The notes beneath the pieces are model-generated. The model was not told the origin of the DNA. It was given only the letters and a program-made list of their open reading frames with translations, and ran no database searches. Made by a program: the position numbers and the translations under genes. Below are positions 7,771 through 15,905 of a DNA stretch of 64,000 nucleotides, piece after piece. This stretch comes from Oligosphaera ethanolica (GTDB taxonomy: Bacteria > Verrucomicrobiota > Lentisphaeria > Oligosphaerales > Oligosphaeraceae). The stretch spans positions 5,616,227-5,680,226 of the forward strand of contig NZ_JAUSVL010000001.1 in NCBI RefSeq assembly GCF_030814695.1. The letters are read 5' to 3'. How positions within the stretch are numbered: position 1 is the first letter of the stretch; the number at the start of each line of letters is the position of its first letter.

Positions 7771-9494
7771 GGGAAGATGTCCTTGTAGTCAATGAGGTGA
7801 TTGTATTCTTTCAGCGGCCGGATGAGCTCGTGCTCGCTTTGGAAGGGCAAGGCGGGCTGCCTTTTGTCGCCTCGTTCTTCAAGCAGGGCCTTAAGCGCCT
7901 GATAGCAGGTTTCGCCGCGGGTGATGGCCAGATTGCAGACGAACTCGATGGTGGCGGCCGCGTGTGCCTTTCGCAGGTGAAGCAGTCCATGAAGCACCTT
8001 GGGGGCCGCCGCCTGCCGGCTGAGGACCACGGTTTCGCCCCATGCCCGGGCGCCGGGACCGATGCTTTTTTCGATCTGTTCGAGCAGCCAGTGCGAACCG
8101 CGTTCGGGAAGATAGACTTTCACTGGCGGAACATGGCCGGCGGCGGTCGAGGTCCGTCCCCGTTCCTGTCGCGCGTGCAGGGCGAGTTCTTTCAGGTCCT
8201 TTGACATGATGCGCACGTGGCGGCCGTCATGGCAGGCCCAGACTTCCTGAGACGTGTATTCTGGCGGAACCGAGTAGTAGGCGCCCTGGACCTCGACGTG
8301 GCCATCGCTGTGGACCTTGCGCAACTCCTCGCTGAAGGCGGCGAAGATGGACGCCGGAAGCGGCTGAAGCGACGCCTTCTCCTCATGGAACATGTCGATC
8401 ACATGGCGCTTTTCCGTGCCGTGGAAACGATGGTCCGACACCTTGTCCAGCCAGGTCCACAGAAAGGTATTCTGTGCGTTCACAGACGGGAAGGTGCGTC
8501 CTGCGAGCGCGTTGTTCTGCACGTAGCCCACGACGTTCTCAACGCGTCCCTTGTGCCAAGGAATGCGGGGGCGGCAAGGAAGGATGCACGTGCCGTAATG
8601 CATGGCGAAATCATGACATTTGGGGTTGAGAACGGGATCGAAATTGCAGGGCCGGATGACACCTGCCTTGAGGTTGTCGATGACGACGGTCGCGGTCACT
8701 CCGCAAAAATGCCTGAACGCATTCTCCATGCCGCGGATGAAACTCTCGCTGTCCTGACGGTAGCTGACTTCGCAATAGATGCGGCGGCTAAAGGACAGGA
8801 CGCAGCACAGAAGATGGGTCTTGCGACGGCGGCCACGCTCATCGCGAACCCAGGCTCCCTGGCCGTAGTCAACCTGCATTTCCTGCCCCGCCAGCTTGAT
8901 CAGCCGGCGAAATGGCACTGGCGGCGACGTCTCGCGGTTGCGCTGCAGAAAGCGCTTTACGCTGGCATAGCTGCCCGTAAAACCCGCGTCACCCAGATCC
9001 TGGTAGATACGCCGTCCCGAGAGGCCCTGGGCATGCGCGGCGAGTATCTCGGAGGCATACTGAGCACAGCCTGAACGCTTGTCCACAACCGGCGGGCGGC
9101 TGGCCGGCGCAACTGCAGACCCGTGGGTCGCTTCAGGCTCGGCGGAGACCGATTCAAACTGAGCCACCCCGTGGGCCGCTTCAGGTTCGGCGGAGTCCGT
9201 TTCAAACTGAGCCACCCCGTGGGTCGCTTCAGGTTCGGCGGAGACCGTTTCAAACTGAGCCACCCCGTGGGTCGCTTCGTCTGACAAAACCGGACAGGTT
9301 GTTCCTTTTTCCTTGGTTGCAGCTTGCGTGGAGTGGCACCCTGTCTGACCCGGGGGCTCCGGGTTTGAAGCCAGATATCGCGCCACGGTATTGCGACTGA
9401 CACCCAGTTCTGCCGCGATGGCACGCTGGCTTCTCCCTTGTCGGTAAAGTTGTTGTATTCTGTCTATCACGTTCACCTGCTTGTAGTTGGCCAT
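7767..9494 (-). CDS. istA: IS21 transposase IstA with an unusual internal repeat
   Basis: A 575-residue transposase. The N-terminal helix-turn-helix (YRQGRSQRAIAAELGVSRNT) binds the IS ends. The rve-type catalytic core shows MQVDYGQGAW, TVVIDNLKAG and KGRVENVVGY, which supply the D-D-E residues. Between DNA-binding and catalytic parts there are three 16-residue repeats beginning ATHGVAQFE (DNA units of 48 bp at 9123, 9171 and 9219, with a partial one at 9267). Each 48-bp unit contains the same AAACTGAGCCAC and GTGGGTCGC motifs found in the element's ends. The reading frame remains open, so the gene may still be active. Confidence 0.9.
   Translation of the reverse strand: MANYKQVNVIDRIQQLYRQGRSQRAIAAELGVSRNTVARYLASNPEPPGQTGCHSTQAATKEKGTTCPVLSDEATHGVAQFETVSAEPEATHGVAQFETDSAEPEAAHGVAQFESVSAEPEATHGSAVAPASRPPVVDKRSGCAQYASEILAAHAQGLSGRRIYQDLGDAGFTGSYASVKRFLQRNRETSPPVPFRRLIKLAGQEMQVDYGQGAWVRDERGRRRKTHLLCCVLSFSRRIYCEVSYRQDSESFIRGMENAFRHFCGVTATVVIDNLKAGVIRPCNFDPVLNPKCHDFAMHYGTCILPCRPRIPWHKGRVENVVGYVQNNALAGRTFPSVNAQNTFLWTWLDKVSDHRFHGTEKRHVIDMFHEEKASLQPLPASIFAAFSEELRKVHSDGHVEVQGAYYSVPPEYTSQEVWACHDGRHVRIMSKDLKELALHARQERGRTSTAAGHVPPVKVYLPERGSHWLLEQIEKSIGPGARAWGETVVLSRQAAAPKVLHGLLHLRKAHAAATIEFVCNLAITRGETCYQALKALLEERGDKRQPALPFQSEHELIRPLKEYNHLIDYKDIFP
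9123..9285. repeat. 48-bp tandem repeats inside istA
   Basis: Units begin at 9123, 9171 and 9219, and a partial unit begins at 9267. The repeats are in frame (16 codons) and carry the same sequence pair that forms the terminal transposase-binding repeats of this IS21 element. Confidence 0.85.
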
Positions 9495-9611
9495 GTTCTA
9501 TCTCCTTGTTTTCCGATGGGAAAAAAGGAGATAACATAGGGCTGCTTTGTCTCGCAGGTGGCTCAGTTTGGATGCGACCCATCACTGGCTCAGTTTATGC
9601 GACCCGTGACA

Positions 9612-9693
9612 CAGGTCCTCCTTCAAGACTTTTAGGTTGTTCTGAGATTGTGGCCATGCATTCGTCAAATGCTTTTTTGTATAATTCATACAT
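9612..9693 (-). pseudogene. 5' end of a cassette gene, cut by IS21
   Basis: On the minus strand the ATG at 9693 starts MYELYKKAFDECMATISEQ, and the frame stays open for 27 codons until it meets the IS21 end at 9611. It begins 25 bases after the attC-like site at 9719-9779, the short spacing expected for the next gene in a cassette array. A second overlapping frame from 9689 is also open, so the frame choice is uncertain. No function is recognisable. Confidence 0.45.
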
Positions 9694-9718
9694 GTGTAAC
9701 AATACATCCTTTTTTGTT

Positions 9719-9779
9719 ATCTAACGTCGCGGTTCAGGTGCGCCGCGGCAGCGGCGTCACCTGCAACCGCTGGTTGGGC
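9719..9779 (-). other. attC-like recombination site 1
   Basis: Read on the minus strand this 61-base site starts with R'' box GCCCAAC and ends with R' box GTTAGAT, which fit the integron consensus RYYYAAC and GTTRRRY. Between them GCGGTTGCAGGTG pairs with CACCTGAACCGC except for one unpaired G. That is the extrahelical base typical of attC, on a stem capped by a CGCCGC/GCGGCG tip. It directly follows the stop codon of the ATPase gene at 9788, as cassette attC sites do. Confidence 0.75.
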
Positions 9780-9787
9780 CTCCCTTT

Positions 9788-11086
9788 CTAGTCCAGAGGG
9801 CTCGGCAATTCCTCAGCGATCTGCTTGAGATCGGCGTGTTTGAGAAAGAAGTAGAACGTCGAGTCAACAGCTTGCAGTAATTTCATATTCTTATCGTAGT
9901 CGATTATGGGAGGAGAGATGTTCTTCTTACTCTGGAGGCTACCAAGGGTGTGTAGGAGGTTGCTCATATCAGAGGCCCGTACATCCTGAGCGCGGTGATG
10001 GATCTTCTGGATCTGCTCTTGAATGGCGGCGCGCCGCATGCCCGATTCGATGCCGTCGTAGCCAGCGCTGAGAACGACCCGCACGAGATAGTACGGCAGG
10101 AAGAGCGGTGTCACCCCGTCCTTTGTCGTGGCGCTCAGGTTTCCGGCCGCAATCGACTCAAGTGCACGTTGATGGCGGGCCGCGTATTCCTGAGCCTTTG
10201 TCTCAACTGCCTGTGTTAACATGCGGTCATCGCCAATATCACGCCAAGCGAACTGCGTGTCCCGTACACCGGCAAAGACACAGATTGACTTAAGAAGTTC
10301 TTGAAACACCCCGATACTGCTAAATGATGCTTGAATACACTTCGCGATCACGCCGTCGTTGAAATGAACCTTGAGTTCTGACGAGCCCGCGTCAGCGACT
10401 TTCTGAAACTCTGACTCCGTCCACGGTTCCACAGGAATTTCGACGACTCGGTCTAGCAAGTCCCCATTGTATTGGGCAAGCCGATTCTTTTCTCGCCAGA
10501 CGCCGAGGATGACGAAACGGACTCCAAGTTCCTGAAATGTTCGAAGATCGAACGCTAGTTGCTTTTGCTTATCCTCGTCGAGATAGTGAAAGTTCTCGAT
10601 GATAATGATCTTCTGAGAGCCGATCTTCTTGAGCAGTTCAGATACGTCCTGAGGAAGAGCCAGATTGAATGGAACCTCCTCAAATTGCGATGTTTTCGTG
10701 ACTTCCGACTTGGCTCCAGCGGTAGCGCTACCCTCTCCGCCGCCAAACAGGGGTATGAGCGCCTTCACTTTGAGCCCGACCGACGCCTGGGTCTCCCTCC
10801 CTGACGAGTCCGTCTGCGATGAGACCAGTTTGACATTGAGTTGTCGCAACACACTCGAGTAAATGTCCACTATTTCGGTCTTTGGCGTCACGCTAACGGG
10901 GAGATGCTGATCGTATGGCAAGTACTTCGACACAAGGGCCGTCTTCCCCTGTTTTGATGCGCCGTAGACAACGATCTGCTTGTCGCCGACAAGCGCAGCA
11001 GTGAACTTGTCGTCTACTTCTGGCCTGGTAATGTACGAGAGTACTTGGTGTGTGCTTACGCCAAAAACGTCTTCGAGCTTTGCCAT
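9788..11086 (-). CDS. P-loop (AAA/STAND-like) ATPase, cassette-borne
   Basis: A 432-residue protein with Walker A GASKQGKT at residues 42-49 and Walker B KIIIIENFHYLDE near residues 159-171. A winged-helix-like C-terminal region has no enzyme motif I recognise. The plan (short N terminus, P-loop NTPase, helical C terminus) resembles STAND or AAA_16 ATPases used in signalling and defence, but I cannot name a family. The gene lies between two attC-like sites (9719-9779 and 11104-11174) and starts 17 bases after the upstream R' box, so it looks like a complete gene cassette without its own promoter. Function is unknown; a defence role is inference from context. Confidence 0.8.
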   Translation of the reverse strand: MAKLEDVFGVSTHQVLSYITRPEVDDKFTAALVGDKQIVVYGASKQGKTALVSKYLPYDQHLPVSVTPKTEIVDIYSSVLRQLNVKLVSSQTDSSGRETQASVGLKVKALIPLFGGGEGSATAGAKSEVTKTSQFEEVPFNLALPQDVSELLKKIGSQKIIIIENFHYLDEDKQKQLAFDLRTFQELGVRFVILGVWREKNRLAQYNGDLLDRVVEIPVEPWTESEFQKVADAGSSELKVHFNDGVIAKCIQASFSSIGVFQELLKSICVFAGVRDTQFAWRDIGDDRMLTQAVETKAQEYAARHQRALESIAAGNLSATTKDGVTPLFLPYYLVRVVLSAGYDGIESGMRRAAIQEQIQKIHHRAQDVRASDMSNLLHTLGSLQSKKNISPPIIDYDKNMKLLQAVDSTFYFFLKHADLKQIAEELPSPLD

Positions 11087-11103
11087 GATGTCTTCCTATT
11101 CTT

Positions 11104-11174
11104 GCCCAACGTTAGAGTCACACTTTCCATACCGCTGTCGCGGTATGGAATAGTTGTGCACTCATTTGTTCTGC
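11104..11174 (-). other. attC-like recombination site 2
   Basis: On the minus strand the site reads GCAGAAC (imperfect R'' box), AAAT, GAGTGCACA, a central TTCCATACCGC/GCGGTATGGAA hairpin with loop GACA, TGTGACTC, TAAC and R' box GTTGGGC. GAGT-CACA pairs with TGTG-ACTC around one unpaired G, again an extrahelical base. The R'' box overlaps the last codons of the DUF4145 gene. The R' box fits consensus; the R'' box pairs at five of seven positions, so this site is less certain than site 1. Confidence 0.6.
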
Positions 11175-11941
11175 TTCTTCAGTCTCTTCGCCTTGATTCG
11201 CCTCAACTCATCCGCTCTGTCAGGCATTTCATAAAGAGCGTCCAAAATGTGCTCCATGATCTCGATGGCGAGAATCAATTCATCCTGTGAAGGTTGATTC
11301 AGTTCATGCACGGCCTCATTACCCAGAAAGCGATGCTCATTTAGAAGCGTAGCGTTCTTCTGTGTCAGAATGCCCTTTTCGCTTAGACCTGCGATCTTTC
11401 CTTCAAGCGTCTTGCGACGCTTGGTCTGAACTGTGCCGTCTGCCTTTTTTGATTCAACTGGACCGCCCGTTACCTTCTGATCGGCACATACTCCCTCAAT
11501 TATGGACCGCAGCCCTGCCGCACACAGCGTCAGGGCTTCATTGTTGAAGCAATCAAGTGTTTCACGATAGATACGACGAAGGGTATTGGGAACATTATAG
11601 TAGTCCTTGATTGCACGTGTCTTATCCGACCGCTTCGGGTAGAGCCACGTTGATGTGCCGTCATCCCACTCGTCATATCCGATCTGTTGTTGTGCTTCTG
11701 AGAACCAACTGACATGGCGGAAGCTAATTGCTTCACAGCCTTGGCATTGGATGATCTGATAGATGTTTGCCCAGTCGATCGTCTCGGGATGTCCGCCGTC
11801 GTGCCCAATGACCTCGGATGCATCGCAGTCAACTGATTGCATTACAATGTGGTTTGTTTCTCGCTGGCACTGGGTGCAATGGATCTTGAGCTTCTGATTC
11901 TGGGTTTTGTTCGGAATGGTGTTCTCGGTGACCTTGCCCAT
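11162..11941 (-). CDS. Zinc-ribbon DUF4145 protein, cassette-borne
   Basis: A 259-residue protein. N-terminal cysteine pairs (HCTQCQ near residue 21 and QCQGCE near residue 67) could bind zinc. The C-terminal half, from SIIEGVCADQ through the EHRFLGNEAVHE segment to a helical end, matches DUF4145. That domain is common in restriction and defence neighbourhoods and is found fused to HsdR subunits. Its biochemical role is not established. The stop codon is followed at once by attC-like site 2. The upstream cassette boundary is not visible: no R' box was found between 11942 and 12200. Confidence 0.75.
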   Translation of the reverse strand: MGKVTENTIPNKTQNQKLKIHCTQCQRETNHIVMQSVDCDASEVIGHDGGHPETIDWANIYQIIQCQGCEAISFRHVSWFSEAQQQIGYDEWDDGTSTWLYPKRSDKTRAIKDYYNVPNTLRRIYRETLDCFNNEALTLCAAGLRSIIEGVCADQKVTGGPVESKKADGTVQTKRRKTLEGKIAGLSEKGILTQKNATLLNEHRFLGNEAVHELNQPSQDELILAIEIMEHILDALYEMPDRADELRRIKAKRLKKQNK

Positions 11942-12105
11942 GTTGTTATCCTTTCTTGCAGAACTTGTTTTTCTACAGAAAATCTGCTTTTGCCAGGCCA
12001 GAGAGCGGCGGGCACACAGTAAGTTTAGCCGCTCGTGCGGGCGTTACCAAGCGGTTCGAGGTGAAAGTTCTCCGATTGGGAGGCGAGAAGAGGGCTTGAC
12101 GAGCG

Positions 12106-12138
12106 CTGTATAACCACGGATATTGTGGTGTTATACAG
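12106..12138. promoter_or_regulatory. Imperfect palindrome upstream of the DUF4145 gene
   Basis: CTGTATAACCAC and GTGGTGTTATACAG form a near-perfect inverted repeat with a two-base bulge around a 7-base loop. It lies in the 261-bp gap between the DUF4145 gene and the 66-aa ORF. It could be an operator or a transcript hairpin. I tested it as an attC site and it fails the R' consensus. Confidence 0.35.
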
Positions 12139-12202
12139 ATCAGCATAATCATAGAATCCGGATATGGACGGCTTCGGCTAGCTGCTTGTTAAGCAATTTA
12201 TA

Positions 12203-12403
12203 CTAGGAACTCTGCCACTTCACCCTCTCCACCTGGTCCGCCAACTTCATCAATCCCATCCTTGCCGGCGCCACAAAGCCCGCTGGCAGTGGTTTGAAGT
12301 CCCAGCCGATGAGACACCCGCGCGGCATACGCCAGTGGAACGTACGAGCCACAGCGCGGCACACAAGGTCCGATTTTGGCCGAGCAACCAGGTCACTGGT
12401 CAT
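12203..12403 (-). CDS. Small hypothetical protein at the end of the type III operon
   Basis: A 66-residue ORF (MTSDLVARPK to VKWQSS) that starts 15 bases after the Res stop codon behind GAGG. Its spacing and ribosome-binding site suggest translation with the operon. It has no motif I recognise and no close relation to known type III accessory proteins. It could be the relic of a longer gene. Confidence 0.4.
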   Translation of the reverse strand: MTSDLVARPKSDLVCRAVARTFHWRMPRGCLIGWDFKPLPAGFVAPARMGLMKLADQVERVKWQSS

Positions 12404-12418
12404 TTTACCTCGTCTGGC

Positions 12419-15400
12419 TCAGAGTTTGTTCATGATATCCAGCAGAGTCTGATAGCTGTCCACGTCGTGGTATTTGACCTTACTGGTGGATAGTTCATTG
12501 AAGAGCCTGCGAGCGCAGGAGATTTTGGCCTTCTCAATGGGCCTCAGCTGCAGCGTTTCCATGGTACCTTTGGTTTCAGCGACAAAGAAAATGTGCTTGA
12601 CCGTACCGGCGTTGAAGGCGATTGCCCAGTCGGGGGAGTAGTTGCCGACTGGCGTCGGTATGGCAAAGCCTTTCGGCAGCTTGGCATATACACAGACCTC
12701 ACTGGCTGTTTCGAGGTCCTGGACAAATTTGCGCTCCACGCTCTGTTCCGCGCTACCGTCGGTAAAAACGAACTCCTGGATGCTTTTATTCGCTCGAAAT
12801 GCCTGGTCGAATTTCCGGTCACTGGTTCCGGCCGTAAAGATATCGCTGTCGTAGCTGCCTTCGATTTGGTTATACGAAATGCAATCGACGATCTGGGTCG
12901 CCTTCTGCTCTTTGATGAGTTTGCTGACCTTGCTGATGAATTCCTCAGGGTTTGCCTGGAAAAGCACGAATTTGTCTGCGGCCATGCCGTGCAGAATTTC
13001 TGCGATGGTGCGTCGGGTCATCACCGTTGCTTCGGCGATCTTGCCGATGAGATCGTATTTGACATGGCTGCTCTCCGCATGGCTGAGTTCTTTGTCATTC
13101 GACTTGGCGGCGCTGAACGATTCGCCGCTTTTAACGGCGTTCGCGTCCATGATGGCATGCTGTTCGCCAACGACGACGGTGTACTTCAGTTGGCTGACAA
13201 AGAGCTCCTTGTTAATGTGTGCGACAGCTTTGTCAATGAGTTCTCGGGAGTCAAAAGAAACCGTGTAGGCGTATTTGTGGTTGATGTAACTCCAGAGCTT
13301 TTGGAATTCCTCCCGGTAGAAGTTGTCGTTCAGGCCGTTGTCCTCTACTTGTGTTTCCTTGCCATTGCTGACCATATTGGCGAGGACACTTTCATCATAC
13401 ACACTCTGAATCAGGGTATGGACGCCGCTGGCCAGGTTCTGAATTTCCTCCGGCAGCGGCTCAAGCGTGTTGTTGGCCAGGTCGGCGCGATACTTTTCCG
13501 ACACCTTGTCATGCCGGTCCACGTAGTCGTTCTTCACCAAATAACGGTAGATGTCATGTGCCTGCTCAGCAGTGATCATGACACGCTGGCCATCAACAAT
13601 GACCGGCTTGTTGACGAAGTAGTCCTCGGAGGCCTTTGTCGGACGATCGTAGAGAACCTCCTTGATTGTCTTCTGCAGGTCAGTGACAAACTGCGCGTAG
13701 CTTTCGCTGGCGATCACCGTGAGCTTGTTCAGTTCCTGGACCTGGTCGATGCCGCAGACATCGGCGTCCATGCGAGTACCGTCAGAATTGACGCAAAGAC
13801 GCAAGCCACGCCCGACTTCCTGCCGTTTCTGGGTCGAGCTGTCGCTGTGCTTGAGCGTACATATTTGGAAAACATTGGGGTTGTCCCAGCCTTCACGCAA
13901 AGCGGAATGGGAGAAAATAAAGCGGGTGGGTTCTTTCAGGTCGAGAAGCACTTCCTTGCGTTTGAGAATGAGGTCGTAAGCAGTGATATCGTCACTAAAA
14001 TCCGTTCCGCGCTTGGCCTCGCTGTTGATAGCCCGGCCGGTTTTGTCAATGCTGAAATAGCCATTGTGGGTAATGCTGGTGCTGATATTGCGCAGGTAGT
14101 CCTGATAGGCCGATGGAAAGATCGACGCGCGGTCATTGAGAATGGATTGGTATTCCTGCTCGAACATCTGGCCGTATTCACCGAGCAGTTCATTACCGTC
14201 GGCGTCGTATTGGCGGTATTTGGCGACCTCGTCAATGAAGAATAGCGAAAGCGTCTTGATGCCCTGATTGAAGAGCTTTTCTTCTTTGTCGAAATGCGAG
14301 ATGATGGTTTCGCGTATCTGAATACGGCGCAGGTCCCTTTCGGATATATCTCCGATAACCTGTCCCGGCGTCAGTTCCTCGCCATTCTGGAACGTGATTT
14401 TACCGCCGAAAAGAGGATTGATCTCGGTAACGGTATAGCCGTTCTTGTACTGCTCCATGCGGTTGGAGAGGTGGTAGAGATTGTCGCCAACGCCCAGCTT
14501 GCGGATTTCACGATTGATGGACTTGTCATAAGCGATCTCAAACTCAAGCCGTGCTTTCGGCGGTTGCTGCGGACTGACAACGATGTTCTCAAGGTACAGA
14601 TAGCCGTCCGTACCACGAAAATTCTTGACCTCAAAACCCTTGACCTCAATCTTTTTCACCAGGCGTTTGTTGAAGGCGTCCAAGGCATCCAGCACATAGA
14701 TGGGATTGTGCATGTCCTTGTGCGTGGCCGAGTAGTTCAGGCAGAAAAGCGGGTTGAAATACTTCAGGGATGTCTGGGTGGCGTCGCCGCCCATCTTCTG
14801 CGGTTCGTCCAAAATGACAATGGGGCGGTTGGCCTTGATGACGTCAATGGGCCGGCGGCTGCCAAAGGCGTCCTGCGGCATGTAGATGCGCTTCGACTCT
14901 TTGTTCCTTTGACCTTCTTTCAGCGTCCGGTTGAACGCCTGAATGTTGATGATCATCACATTGATGCCAGAGCTGCTGGAAAAGTCGTCCAGCTGATTGA
15001 GGTTGTCGCTGTCATAGATGAAGAAACGGGCTTTTTTGCCATAATGCTCCATGAAATGTTCCTGGGTCATTTCAAAGGATTTTTTCACGCCTTCGCGGAT
15101 GGCGACGCTCGGAACCACCACGATGAATTTGCTCCAACCGTAGTGCTTGTTCATCTCGAACATCGTCTTGATATACACATAGGTCTTGCCCGTGCCTGTC
15201 TCCATCTCAATATCCAGCGAGCAACGGCCGATGTGCTCAACCAGGCACGGCGACAGCATGATGTTGTTCCGGGTCTGCACGTCGTGAATGTTCCGCAGTA
15301 AATCGCTGTCACTCAGTTCAATGTCGTGATTGCGATAGCCGAGGCTGAGGTCGTCGTCGCTATCTGAATCTTGCGTTTTAAGGAGAACGGGTGACACATT

Positions 15401-15517
15401 TCGCCCTTGATCACGCAGAAAGGCAAGCCGTTCGCGCTTCTTCTGCCCGGCAAAAACAGCAATCGTACTGTCAACCGCATCACTCTGAAATTGCTGGACC
15501 TTGAACTTGAACTTCAT
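12419..15517 (-). CDS. res: Type III restriction enzyme, Res subunit
   Basis: A 1,032-residue superfamily-2 helicase-nuclease. Visible motifs are Walker A METGTGKT (residues 105-112), the DEPQ box (237-240) that replaces DEAD/DEAH in type III Res proteins, and SALREGWDNPNVFQICTL followed by KRQEVGRGLRL (motifs V and VI). Near the C terminus PDWAI and, about 18 residues later, FVAETKG form a PD-(D/E)xK endonuclease. Res needs the Mod subunit to recognise unmethylated sites; it translocates or diffuses with ATP and cuts DNA. Length and motif set are normal, so it should be active. It is separated from mod by fic and a 113-aa ORF, whereas classical mod and res genes are adjacent. Confidence 0.93.
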   Translation of the reverse strand: MKFKFKVQQFQSDAVDSTIAVFAGQKKRERLAFLRDQGRNVSPVLLKTQDSDSDDDLSLGYRNHDIELSDSDLLRNIHDVQTRNNIMLSPCLVEHIGRCSLDIEMETGTGKTYVYIKTMFEMNKHYGWSKFIVVVPSVAIREGVKKSFEMTQEHFMEHYGKKARFFIYDSDNLNQLDDFSSSSGINVMIINIQAFNRTLKEGQRNKESKRIYMPQDAFGSRRPIDVIKANRPIVILDEPQKMGGDATQTSLKYFNPLFCLNYSATHKDMHNPIYVLDALDAFNKRLVKKIEVKGFEVKNFRGTDGYLYLENIVVSPQQPPKARLEFEIAYDKSINREIRKLGVGDNLYHLSNRMEQYKNGYTVTEINPLFGGKITFQNGEELTPGQVIGDISERDLRRIQIRETIISHFDKEEKLFNQGIKTLSLFFIDEVAKYRQYDADGNELLGEYGQMFEQEYQSILNDRASIFPSAYQDYLRNISTSITHNGYFSIDKTGRAINSEAKRGTDFSDDITAYDLILKRKEVLLDLKEPTRFIFSHSALREGWDNPNVFQICTLKHSDSSTQKRQEVGRGLRLCVNSDGTRMDADVCGIDQVQELNKLTVIASESYAQFVTDLQKTIKEVLYDRPTKASEDYFVNKPVIVDGQRVMITAEQAHDIYRYLVKNDYVDRHDKVSEKYRADLANNTLEPLPEEIQNLASGVHTLIQSVYDESVLANMVSNGKETQVEDNGLNDNFYREEFQKLWSYINHKYAYTVSFDSRELIDKAVAHINKELFVSQLKYTVVVGEQHAIMDANAVKSGESFSAAKSNDKELSHAESSHVKYDLIGKIAEATVMTRRTIAEILHGMAADKFVLFQANPEEFISKVSKLIKEQKATQIVDCISYNQIEGSYDSDIFTAGTSDRKFDQAFRANKSIQEFVFTDGSAEQSVERKFVQDLETASEVCVYAKLPKGFAIPTPVGNYSPDWAIAFNAGTVKHIFFVAETKGTMETLQLRPIEKAKISCARRLFNELSTSKVKYHDVDSYQTLLDIMNKL

Positions 15518-15563
15518 CGTTATACCTCAGACCAGTGTTTGCCAGGCCGGTGATCATGCATTG

Positions 15564-15905
15564 TTATTTGAACCAGGCTTCGTTCGTCAGCTGGTTGGCT
15601 TCAACGCCTACGGGGAGCGGAGCCGGTTTTCCGCACTGTCGGATTGTGCCCATCGCGGTAGGGGCCGGCGCCTGCAGATCGTCACTGGCGCGGTCCCAGG
15701 TAAGCTGTTTCGGGTACACGTGGCCGACCACATGAACCCATTTTTCCCTTTTCGGGTACATGTCAGCCGTCAGATGTACCCATTTGCTCTGTTTTGGGTA
15801 CATATCAGCCGCCATGTAGTCCCGCCAGGCCCTTGTTGGGTTCATGTCATCGTCCGCTTGTTCCTTTGCGAAATCCGTGCGATTTGAAAGCAGGCGTCTC
15901 ATCAC
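15564..15905 (-). CDS. Small repeat protein between fic and res
   Basis: A 113-residue ORF whose ATG overlaps the fic stop by four bases (15902-15905), so it is probably translated. Its middle has three near-repeats, each with YPKQ/YPKR then a W a few residues on (DMYPKQSKWVHLTA and following). The DNA repeats have a period of about 42 bp. They contain complementary GGGTACAT/ATGTACCC arms, so the repeat could act at DNA or RNA level as well as protein level. It matches no family I know. It could be an accessory or immunity protein, or a mobile palindromic repeat captured into a reading frame. Confidence 0.5.
   Translation of the reverse strand: MMRRLLSNRTDFAKEQADDDMNPTRAWRDYMAADMYPKQSKWVHLTADMYPKREKWVHVVGHVYPKQLTWDRASDDLQAPAPTAMGTIRQCGKPAPLPVGVEANQLTNEAWFK

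Larger units (their letters stand above)
6689..9611 (-). mobile_element. Complete IS21-family insertion sequence
   Basis: The two ends match as inverted repeats. The plus strand at 6689 reads TGCCACGGGTCGC followed by ACTGAGCCACTCATGG, and the complement from 9611 reads TGTCACGGGTCGC followed by ACTGAGCCAGTGATGG. Further copies of the AACTGAGCCAC and GTGGGTCGC motifs lie inside each end (6865-6965 and 9555-9600), as is usual for the multiple transposase-binding sites of IS21. The element carries istA then istB on the minus strand. No clear target-site duplication is visible. Confidence 0.85.

Noticed and set aside
12060..12190. Third attC site downstream of the 66-aa ORF
   Set aside because: GCTTAAC at 12,184-12,190 on the minus strand fits an R'' box, but no R' box or paired arms follow. 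GTTATAC nearby breaks the consensus.
12593..14245. 550-residue plus-strand ORF
   Set aside because: Lies fully antisense to the res gene, which carries all type III Res motifs. No ribosome-binding site or family features.
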